From: Gibbula magus
Lineage: Eukaryota > Mollusca > Gastropoda > Trochida > Trochidae
Length of the DNA stretch: 64,000 nt
NCBI GenBank assembly: GCA_936450465.1
Contig: OW388290.1
Span: forward strand, 23,425,457-23,489,456
Reading direction: 5' to 3'
Below, one piece after another: positions 23,545 to 34,000 of the stretch (positions are counted from its first letter, which is position 1; the number at the start of each line of letters is the position of its first letter). The notes under the pieces are model-generated. The model was not told the origin of the DNA. It saw only the letters and a list, made by a program, of their open reading frames with translations, and searched no databases. The translations under genes were made by a program, and so were the position numbers.

Positions 23545-25650
23545 CTATGTTACTATTTTCTGTAATGTCATCATGGTCATTGTCCTTCATGCATGTCATG
23601 GCATGTTACTGTTTTCCATTAATGTCATGACACTATTACCCTGCATGCATGTCGTGTAAGGTTACTATTATTCGGTAATGTGTCCCTATTGCCCTTCTTG
23701 TAAGTCATGTTACTATTTTCCTATAAAGTTATGTCACTATTGTCCTTCATGCATGTCATATAATGTGATGTGATTATTCGGTAATGGTGTGTCATTATTG
23801 GCCCGCATGTATGTCGTGTCATGCCACTATTACCCAATACATGTCATGGTACTATCATCATGTGACGTCATGGCACTATTAGCCTGCATGTATAGTCATT
23901 TCACAATTATCTTCTGACGTCATGAGAGTATTGCACCGTCATGTCATGGTAATATTGTCCTATGACGTCATGTCGCCATTGTCCCGCAAACATGCCATGT
24001 GATGTTACCATTATCCTCTGACATCATGTCACTATTATCCCGCATACATGCCATGTGATGTTACCATTATCCTCTGACATCATGTCACTATTGTCCCGCA
24101 TAAATGCCATGTGATGTTACCATTATCCTATGATGTCATGTCACTATTGTCCCGCATACATGCCATGTGATGTTACCATTATCCTATGATGTCATATCAC
24201 TATTGTCCCGCATACATGCCATGGGATGTAACCATTATCCTATGATGTCATGTCACTATTGTCCCGCATACATGCCATGTGATGTTACCATTATCCTATG
24301 ATGTCATATCACTATTGTCCCGCATACATGCCATGGGATGTAACCATTATCCTCTGACGTCATGTCAGTATTGTCCCGCATACATGCCATGTGATGTTAC
24401 CATTATCCTCTGACATCATGTCACTATTGTCCCGCATACATGCCATGTGATGTTACCATTATCCTATGATGTCATATCACTATTGTCCCGCATACATGCC
24501 ATGGGATGTAACCATTATCCTCTGACGTCATGTCAGTATTGTCCCGCATACATGCCATGTGATGTTACCATTATCCTCTGATGTCATGTCACTATTGCCC
24601 CGCATACATGCCATGTGATGTTACCATTATCCTATGATGTAATGTCACTATTGTCTCGCATAAATGCCATGTGATGTTACCTTTATTCTCTGACGTCATT
24701 TCACTATTGTCCCGCATACATGCCATGTGATGTTACCATTATCCTATGATGTCATGTCACTATTGTCCCGCAAACATGCCATGTGATGTTACCATTATCC
24801 TCTGACGTCATGTCACTATTGTCCCGCATAAATGCCACGTGCTATTACCATTTTCCTCTGACATCATGTCACTATTGTCCCGCATACATGCCATGTGATG
24901 TTACCATTATCCTATGATGTCATGTTACTATTGTCCCGCATACATGCCATGTGATGTTACCATTATCCTATGATGTCATGTCACTATTGACCCGCATACA
25001 TGCCATATGATGTTACCATTATCCTCTGACATCATGTCACTATTGTCCCGCATAAATGCCATGCGATGTTACAATTATTCTATGATGTCATGTCACTATT
25101 GTCCCGCATACATGCAATGTGATGTTACCATTATCCTCTGACATCATGTCACTATTGTCCCGCATACATGCCATGTGATGTTACCATTATCCTATGATGT
25201 CATGGCACTATTGTCCCGCATACATGCCATGTGATGTTACCATTATCCTCTGACATCATGTCACTATTGTCCCGCATACATGCCATGTGATGTTACCATT
25301 ATCCTCTGACATCATGTCACTATTGTCCCGCATAAATGCCATGCGATGTTACAATTATTCTGTGATGTCATGTCACTATTGTCCCGCATACATGCCATGT
25401 GATGTTACCATTATCCTCTGACATCATGTCACTATTGTCCCGCATACATGCCATGTGATGTTACCATTATCCTATGATGTCATGGCACTATTGTCCCGCA
25501 TACATGCCATGTGATGTTACCATTATCCTATGATGTCATGTCACTATTGTCCCGCATACATGCCATGTGATGTTACCATTATCCTCTGACATCATGTCAC
25601 TGTTGTACCGCATATATGCCATATGATGTTATCATATTCTCTGACGTCAT
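23545..25650. repeat. 56-bp satellite array, about 30 good copies plus degenerate flanks
   Basis: The unit contains CATGTCACTATTGTCCCGCA, then TACATGCCATGTGATGTTAC, then CATTATCC plus T-C-T-G or T-A-T-G. The period measured from 24019 to 24075 is 56 bp. Copies in the core (about 23950-25620) are 90-98% alike; the flanks (23545-23950, 25620-25930) decay gradually, the usual pattern of unequal exchange. Two variants (GACATCATG and GATGTCATG) recur in patterns, so higher-order units exist. Several copies carry TGACGTCA, the palindromic CREB/ATF core. No open frame or gene lies inside. Confidence 0.95.
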
Positions 25651-25930
25651 GTGTATTGTGTCATGGAGTATTATCCAGAATGTCACGGACTATGCCATAT
25701 CCTAAGTAATGCCACATCCTTGGAAACAATATGGTCAGGATAACTTCTTGATTATGAACATACACGTTTCAGATGTTCACAATAAATGTTATCCATAAAT
25801 CCTGTTTCTAATGTATTCCACTTCTAAATGTATTTCAAAGACATGTCATGTCGCATCCTATTACTAGAACCCTGTAATGTCAAGTTATGTCATGAACTTC
25901 GCCACAGATGTCATGTCGTCGTTTAGTGTC

Positions 25931-26466
25931 ATGTTATCATTACCTGTATGGCCCATGTGTATGTAAGTATGTGTCGTTTAACCCTTTCTCACGCCCCCTG
26001 ATAAGATATTGTAGATTTGCAGTCTTCACAGTTGATGAGAACTTTCTCCTATAGCAAACCACACTCATCCCAACCACGTGTGGTGAACAGAGCAGGTTGA
26101 TCGATACAACAGAGCTGGTGAATGCCCGAATGCCAGGAGAGCGAACTATGGCCAAGGTCCAAATCTTATCATTCAGGGAGATCGACCAGACTTATGTAAA
26201 TGATGAAATTGTGAAATCATAATAATGAATCTATATTTTTGGCGAATTACATAACATTGAGTTTTAGTTAATCAATGGCCAAGAATTATCTCATTTTGTG
26301 TGAGAAATGAGATCATAGTTTGCGCCAATAATCGATAACTTTATGATATCTTTGATTGCTTGGAGTAAAGTATAAATTAATGATGTCAATGAAGTTCAGA
26401 TGTATTTTCTTATTATATAAAACAAAACCCAGAAAGACAAGGATATTTTATGGATGATCAACTTTT
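25931..26466. other. Intergenic, no gene seen
   Basis: No repeat family or gene recognised; short frames only. Confidence 0.4.
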
Positions 26467-26740
26467 TAGCTCATCTGGCCTGAAAGGCCCGATGGGCTTA
26501 TGGCATGGGATGTCGTCCGTCCGTCCGTCCGTCCGTCCGTCTGTCCGTCCGTCCGCCCGTCCGCTCTCGCGAGAGATACATCGTGAGTTGCAATATAAGT
26601 ACATTACTAACTTCTGAGCTATTTTGCGACATGTGAGTTGCACCCCACATGTCAAACTCTGTCCCTGGTTTCAAATACGTATAAAAGTAACTTTCAGAGA
26701 GCACCTCACAAGTAATAACGGATGCCGTCCGTCCACGAAA
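26467..26740 (+). mobile_element. 5' end of GTCCGTCC-type dispersed element
   Basis: Starts TAGCTCATCTGGCCTGAAAG..., which folds into a near-palindromic hairpin with GGCCCGATGGGCTTA (26467-26500), followed by TGGCATGGGA and a GTCC microsatellite at about 26512-26568. The same head occurs at 35161 and the GTCC block at 57474. No matching 3' end (GATGAGCTACAGAG) was found here, so this is a truncated copy. Confidence 0.75.
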
Positions 26741-28880
26741 TTTCCGTTCTTGTCATGCTTGCAGGGCCATGGTACTGATTTCTCATTCAGATATCATCGG
26801 TTCTTTCCGGGCTCTTCCGGCATGTTTTCCGTCAAGACTTGCGCATGCGCACTAAGCAGACGCAAGTGCAACGAAGTCCCGTAACCAGGTTGATGCAACT
26901 CGGAGAACCGAGAAATATCTAACAACGGAAAACATATATTTTTGAGACGAGAAAATCTGTATTATTAATCTGAAACTGAGTAATATGACAGGAAAATGAA
27001 AAGACCCCTAAAATAAACTTTCAATGATATCACAAAGATAAAATTGTAACTTCATATGCCTGTCGGTCACTCCTAATTTTTTAAATAACAGACTGTAGGC
27101 CTATTTCAACAGCAACCAGCATACAGCCAACACATTATCTGTTTCTGTACTATCGGGTATTTATCAATGTGTGATTTGAATATAATTTCATCTAAAGAAT
27201 AATGCTAATGTGATGATTAAGGTTATTAAAAGTATCATATCACCGCAAACTTCGGAATCATGGCTGCATTTTTTAAGAAGACTACCCTTACGCCTGGACT
27301 TTAAAAAAGCGGCTTCGGGAATTAAGAGTTGAAAAATACATTCCTAATAATTTAACTCATTACTAAATTAGTTACCTAGCAGATAGGCCTACAAAACGTT
27401 TATCTATCTTATCTGTTTTACTTGCATTTCTAATCTAAAAGGCCTACGCGATTTACATAATTGCACTTTAAAAATTTACCGCTTATACTATGTGCAAAAA
27501 TACTGATTGCATGAAACACTTTTGAATTGCGATCATAAGGAATCCTATGCCCAGATATCATACGAAGCAAACGATGATACACGTTGATTTTCTGGGCCTA
27601 TTTCCTCAATTCGGATTAATAACTCAAGATATCAAGTTATTTAACCTTTCTTTTTACGATGCTTTAAAGGCCTACATTATACAAAGTTAAAATTGTGTGT
27701 CTATGGCAATGTTGGGTTGGAAAACAACACAATACAGTAAGGTTGGCATCAATACTTCCAGACTACCAGTGTTAACTCCAAGTGTTGAAGGTAATATGAC
27801 AAAACACTGTTTTTTTAAATATTTCAAGTCTGGCGTTCTTTTACAGTCCAATGTTGCCATCGGCATGGTCCCGACTTTTGAATCGTAAGTTACGATATTT
27901 TACTGTGAAACTTTTTTTTAAATAGTGAAATGTGTGCAATCATCAAATATGTGTAATTTTAATCAACTCGTTTGATGTATTTGATAGGCCTACCAAGGGT
28001 CACATGGGGAAATTCGCTGTCTGCATAATAAGGGTAATACAATAGCCTCTTTAGATTGCTCTCCAGAAATTCAGAAATGTTCGAAAGTTAAATATTCCAG
28101 GATAGGCTTCCTATATGATTGAGACCAAGATTTGTAAAATCCATTATCATATTTCAATTAAAAAAAGGCAGGGTTGCAATTTAAAATGGTGAACCACTTC
28201 AGGTCTTGCTAACGTCTTGCTATCCATGTTGAATATAACTCAATGCTTTGGCTAGCCACCTTTAAGAAAATCGTACATCGGATCCCTCTCAAATTCCATA
28301 GCAGAAAGTGAATGAATTGCCACGCAAAATGAGAGTATGTTTTATTTTCAGCTGGAGGGAAAGTGCTAAAATGGTCATATTAATAGGCCACATTGTCTGT
28401 AAAAGAGATTATCTTTCTCCGTTCTATCACCATAATTATTTTTCCATTTTGTCATTTTACTAGCAGATCAGTCTTCATTTTTAAAGAGCATACTTCTGTA
28501 TTTTTGCGCCAACAAATAAAAAGTAAAATGCAATACGTAAGAGTAAGGACGATTAAAGAAAGCAAGCGATTAATCATTTACATTATTTGGAAACTTGTTT
28601 CTTAAAATAACCTAAGGCACAAACACAATAGTGTCTCTATACATGTATAATGTATTTAAGCGTTGTAACAATACTTACAAAATATATGAGCCTTGTTGGT
28701 ATTTCACTGGACAACTACCGTTATATGGTTTAAACAATATTTATTCAGGTACTCATGGTACATGGGATTGACAAACAGGGTTGCCCCTATATAAATGTCT
28801 CTCCCCAAATACATAGTAGTACATCATGAAGATACATAAATACATCGTAAAACAAGCATTATATAAAATGTGTTCAAGTG
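26741..28880. other. Intergenic, no gene seen; isolated NRF1-like site
   Basis: GCGCATGCGCAC near 26841-26852 matches the NRF1 consensus and is followed by AAGCAGACG, resembling the sequence at the promoter of the large gene (GCGCATGCGCACCGAGCAGAC at 30891). No downstream coding exon was identified. The rest is AT-rich with no gene. Confidence 0.4.
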
Positions 28881-29804
28881 AAACGTCTACTGAGAGATAT
28901 GAATTTATAAACAGATTGGGTTATTTTTGTATTGATGTGATTAGACAGGGTCTTATTACCATATAAAACAGTATTCAGGTTGTAACCATTAACATAAAAG
29001 AAGCTGCCATGACGAAATTTTTTATATTTCGAACAGATAAACAAGTAATGATGTGCATCCTCGTACGCATGACCACAGGAGCAACGCGAGTCGTTATCAA
29101 TAAATCTATCGAGTTTGTGTCAATTTAGGTTGCTACATCCCAGTCGAATTCGACAAAGTAATATTTGCTCGTTTCTAACACCGTAATTTTGAAAAGTTTC
29201 ATGAACTGAGCTGCTGTTATTACACAATCTGTTTTTGAACATTGCATACGATACGGATTCCGTTAACGTTTCATCGAGGTTATTCCGTTCGACAACGGCA
29301 GATGGCAAGAAAGATCTTTTGTACAATTCCGTACGACAATTAGGAACTTGAATAGCGTCAGAGTTTCTTAATTCATAAAGCGATTGGCGACATATCGTGG
29401 GTGGGATAAGCTCCGAGAGATAATCAGGCGTCAGATTTGCAATCATTTTATAAAACAGGCACATTTTATGGTAGTATCGTCTCGTCACAAGTGAAGTGAA
29501 GCCAGTCTCGTCATATAATTTTTTATGATTTGTTCCCTTTACAGCACCGCAAATAGTTCTCAGTGCGTCTAGGTGTAACTTTCTCTTGTGTCTTGGTACA
29601 ATTATTCCATATTTGGTCGCAATAATCAAAGATGGGAAGAATGAAGGAACTATACAAGGTCTTAAGACTTTTGCGCTTTAGGCGAGATTTAAGGCTACGT
29701 AGACAGTTGATCATCGGACTAATTCGATTAACCATCTGTTCAATGTGAGAATGCCACTGGCCATCCTTTTGGAAAGTTAAACCTAGGTGTTTATGGTTTT
29801 CCAC
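28880..29804 (-). mobile_element. Non-LTR retrotransposon remnant: C-terminal reverse transcriptase region
   Basis: Reading from 29804 downward, translation gives H-K-H-L-G-L-T-F followed by I-L-P-I-F-D-Y-C, a standard LINE RT thumb region. A frameshift near 29580 leads into a second frame (29629-29120) containing A-L-R-T-I-C-G-A and Y-K-M-I-A-N-L-T-P-D-Y-L. After one in-frame stop at about 29120 the homology continues to near 28885 with a C-S-C-G-H...H-H...C motif, the Cys/His box seen at the C terminus of many such elements. Upstream RT core motifs are missing. The copy is 5'-truncated, frameshifted and contains a stop, so it is dead. Confidence 0.85.
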
Positions 29805-29809
29805 ATATT

Positions 29810-30362
29810 CCTGTGCCTAGTCAAATGTTGTACATTGTAGTATGATTTCTTGTCAAGTGAATGATATGTTTCCAATATGTGGAATAAGAAACCTGTATAA
29901 TATATGTAAATGATATATTCCTCTGAATAATACCTGTCCATATTGAAGTGAATAAATGTGATATTTGCAGTTGGATAAATGATTTAAAAAAAACAGAGAT
30001 TATTAAGATCATATTACTTAGTCAAATACATGTACATTGTTGTATTTATTTATATTGTCTATCACATTGTTATATGCCAATAAAAGAGCGAAACAATTTT
30101 TTTGAAGTTTATAGTACTTTTTTCCGAGGACTGTTTTTTCTAGGTAAATTTAGGACTTTTTTTTACCGATACTCATTATCAAACGAAGGATTACATTATT
30201 TTATTAGAAACCATTGCCAGCGAAAAGCGCTAAAATTGTCTAAAAAAATCTCCATTTCCTTTTATCAAGCCCCAGTGAACGATTATAAGTATAAGAATTA
30301 AAACAGAGGCAATGATAAATTTCCAAATAAACATACTTTATTCTAGCTAAGCCTTAATTAAA
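29810..30362. other. Intergenic, no gene seen
   Basis: AT-rich; the 117-aa frame at 29948-30301 is low-complexity and shows no domain signature. Confidence 0.4.
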
Positions 30363-30830
30363 GGTAGGCCTACATCCATTGTGATGTTGGGCGTCACATA
30401 TTGCAAACGATATAAATGGTGTTACTTTATCGAGAAGTTTCGACTGTTACCGAAAACTACCACTCTGATGATAGTAGACTTAGCATATTGACGATATGAA
30501 GGTAAATGTAGCGATTTCTGATCGAAAACCGGACAATGCACAGCGTGTGGCGCGCGTCAATTAGTCAAACGTAATTTTGGAATCTTATTTATAACAGACA
30601 AAAAGACAGATTTGAGTTAATAATGTTAATAAGGTCATATAACTACTGTGCATGTAAATGGGACGTGTAGTTTTGGTTTCTGCACATGCATAATGATGTT
30701 AACTAAATTTAAATTGGAAACTAGTAATTAGGATATATATATATATATATATATGCAAGCTGAGTGAATTTATTTGTATTGTAGACAGCACATGTGGTGA
30801 TTTGGAAAGCCAAATAAAATTTATGAAACA
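30363..30830 (+). repeat. Dispersed repeat, copy 1 (inverted copy at 39830-40680)
   Basis: Blocks such as TTGACGATATGAAGGTAAAT, TTTCTGATCGAAAACCGGAC, AATTTTGGAATCTTATTTAT and CATATAACTACTGTGCATGT are found as reverse complements at 39830-40680. Includes a (TA)n run at about 30736-30754. The copy ends just before the promoter of the large gene. Confidence 0.75.
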
Positions 30831-30888
30831 ACGGATGCACTTTTGTTCATATTGTTAGATCTTGATCGTGATTTTTTTAAAAAGGACC

Positions 30889-30900
30889 CGCGCATGCGCA
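30889..30900 (+). promoter_or_regulatory. NRF1 site in the putative promoter of the large gene
   Basis: CGCGCATGCGCA is a full palindromic NRF1 consensus, 114 bp upstream of the proposed ATG at 31014. NRF1 sites are typical of TATA-less housekeeping promoters in animals. No TATA box is evident nearby. The start site itself is not determined. Confidence 0.5.
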
Positions 30901-31013
30901 CCGAGCAGACAAGACGCCACGTGGATTTTTTTCACAATTTCAGAATTTGACACAGTGAAATGTAGACGCATTAGTTCTGGGCAGCGAGAATCCCAAAACC
31001 CTCTGAATCAGAG

Positions 31014-31036
31014 ATGGGCAGAAGAAAACGAAAAAG
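31014..31036 (+). CDS. Exon 1 of the large gene (start codon, basic N terminus)
   Basis: ATG GGC AGA AGA AAA CGA AAA AG, then donor GTAACC. Purine at -3 and G at +4 give a good start context, and an in-frame TAG lies at 30972-30974. The two leftover bases join the first base of the exon at 36205 to form an Arg codon. Intron 1 is about 5.2 kb and full of inverted-repeat elements. This link relies on phase and context, so it is the least certain junction of the model. Confidence 0.6.
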
Positions 31037-34000
31037 GTAACCAATACTTATGTAACATGTTTTAAATGCTATCTTTAACATTAATATTGCGAGTTATCTC
31101 TCCTGAAGCCTGACAAAAATTAAAAGTTTGGCCGCTACCATGTACAAACTGCCGTCACATTTTCTCGCAATCGAAAATCCGTCCTACACAAAGGATATGC
31201 CTACGTTTATGATAAAATATTTTCGGCCAACGCTATGGAGGACATTTATGTTTTGTTACTGTCGATAATAGCAGTTTGTGTGATTGTCATATGGCTTTGT
31301 GTGCAACTCACGTTTGTCTTATTCTAGAGATGTTCATTACTTAGATATAAGGACATCCAAGAAATAAAAATATTTAGATTTTTCTGAAAATTGGCACATA
31401 TATATGTACATGCAACAAAGTGTGCTGGTTTCAAAAATTAAATTAAAAATGGGGGTCACCATGCTGGTTTTCGAGTAATAATGTCATGTGTAAGAAACTG
31501 TCTCTTTTATTGAAAAGCCTGAAAATCAAAAATTTCATTTTTTCAGCAAAATTGTATTATTTTTTTAAATGCAAATTTTTTATTCTTACAGCTAGATATA
31601 AATGATACTTCAAAGTTTATCCAAAAATAATTTTGAAAAATGAAATTTGAAATTATTTTTTTCAACTTGTATTTTTTAACTTTTTATTTGTTACCTAAAA
31701 TTTCAAAGAATTCCAAAATTTAGAATTTTTTCAAATTTTCAAAATATGAACTTGACAATATATATACTGGCTGGCGACCAATTATCGCCAACACATAGCT
31801 ACACCGAGCAGATTGTAGTAGACAGAACATAGACAAGTTTATCCTATGGTTCTCTATTATTTCACACATACAGATATCACCAAACTGATAACCAAAAAAA
31901 AGTTCAATTCAACTTAAGTATTTAGCTATGTAGCTATGTGTTGACGATAATTGGTCCTCAGCCAGTATATCGAACTCAATTTCGAAGAAAAAAATGGGGT
32001 CACCACACAAAAATAACAAACTTTTTATCTCTGAAAATTGATATCCGCAGTGAAAAATAATTGCCCAAAAACGCTAATGAAAGTCTACTGAAAGACGGCG
32101 ATATATAGGTTTCACATTGTGTCACATTGTTCATAAAACTCGCAGGTCAAAATGCAAAATGTTGATTACTCTTGTGATGAATATTATGTTCACACATTTA
32201 AAGTAGGCCGATTAAAACAATCAAGTATTTGGTTTTGACCCCAATTTAGGAGCAGAGAATCATCAAGTATGGTGGCCGAGAATTAAATGCTGCCACCATC
32301 TTTGCAGAAGCTTGACGTCATAACTATGACTTCAATGCAAAAATCAAAGGCAAAGGTGATGTCAAACTTCTGCAAAGATGTAGACAGCATTTAATTCTCG
32401 GCCTCCAAACTTTCCAAGCGAAACTAACTTTTTAATTGCAAATCAAATACGCTAATTTATCGACTAGTAGAACTTCTGGTTTTGAGAGGACAAGTCGATG
32501 AAAAGTTGGTGTTGCAGGTCGTGTGAGTTTTTAGATAGTTAGGGTTGTTTTTGTGTTGTTATTTTGCTTTTGAATACTTTAGAACTGTACCGTGGTGATG
32601 TTTATTGCCTTCTAAGTCAATAATTCGAGGGTGTCAAGTGAATACTTGCATATAATTGGCAAAGTGCTAAACGGCGTGTTTGATTAGGCACGCCGAATAC
32701 TCTAGAAAACAGGCATACGTTAATCATCAGGCTAAAATCTTCAGAATACGCCGATTGATGTATTGTACGCACAGGAACTCGATATTGTAAGTAAAACATA
32801 AGTAAAACGTAGGTATAACAAACCTACCCCCTATATAATATAGAGTAAAGGAGCAAGGGCGGCCATGTTGCCGATCTAAGGGTCCATTCAACATTAGGTT
32901 AAAAAGTACGCTAAGAATTGGTGACATTCCCAAATGAACGTACGTACCTATCACCTATACATTTCTGCGCAAATCCCGGCTGATTTCCACCATATGTCAC
33001 CCCTACGATAAGTTTATTAGCTCTTCAAACTCGAAATTCCGACACAAAAACCTCTGCCATGTACGTTAGACCGCGGTCGAAACACTCCGTACGATCTGAT
33101 TGGTCCGTTGAGCTGCTCTGTTGTTCACATTTCAAAGCTTCCCTCTGATGAGGTGTTGAATTTATAATGAAGCAATTTTCGAAAAATCCTGTCGTCTCGC
33201 CACGCCGTCGTGTTTGTTTACGGATACTATATAATATTTCAACTCGACAGACCAATCAGATCGTTCGAATGGGTAGCGAATGCGGTCTAGTGACATGGCA
33301 GAGGTATTTTTGTCGGAATTTCGAGTTTGAAGAGCTAATAAACTTATCGTAGGGGTGACATATGGTGGAAATCAGTCGGGATTTGCGGAGAAATGTATAG
33401 GTGATAGGTACGTACGTTCATTTGGGAATGTCACCAATTCTTAGCGTAATTTTTAACCTAATGTTGAATGAATCCTTAGATCGGCAACATGGCTGCCCTT
33501 GCTCCTTTACACTATATTATATAGGGGGTAGGTTTGTTTTACCTACGTTTTACTTATGTTTTACTTACGATATCGATTTCCTGTGATTGTACGCCAATTG
33601 ACGTATTATATGCGGATTTCAGGGTTTCCCCAACCTGATCGGCTACTCTAAAAACTCATTCAGTGGTTCACAACATCAGCGCATGTTGGAAGTCATCAAA
33701 TTGCATGATGCCCATGTAATTCGAGAAAGTTTCTTTTCTTTTGATGTTTTGATGTTTGACGATACAACATGTATTTTTCATTTCTTTGAAGAAAAAAAGA
33801 AAATTGTGTTTTAAGTAGGCCTAAATATCACTTGAATGATGACAAATCAGCAGACCAACAACGTACATACATCGGGCGAAATCGATCATTAGACAGATGA
33901 ATTCCACTTAGACTTACTTCGCTATATCTAATATATTTTATTTTGCCTTTACTTACAAAAATCTTCTGCCTGTATTCACACCAATATGACGAATCTGACT

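Noticed and set aside
23545..25650. CRISPR array
   Set aside because: Regular 56-bp spacing, but the whole unit is repeated with no unique spacers, and the DNA is from an intron-bearing animal genome.
30862..31065. 67-aa frame over the promoter and exon 1
   Set aside because: Different frame from the proposed ATG at 31014; it reads through the exon 1 donor and does not connect to later exons in phase.
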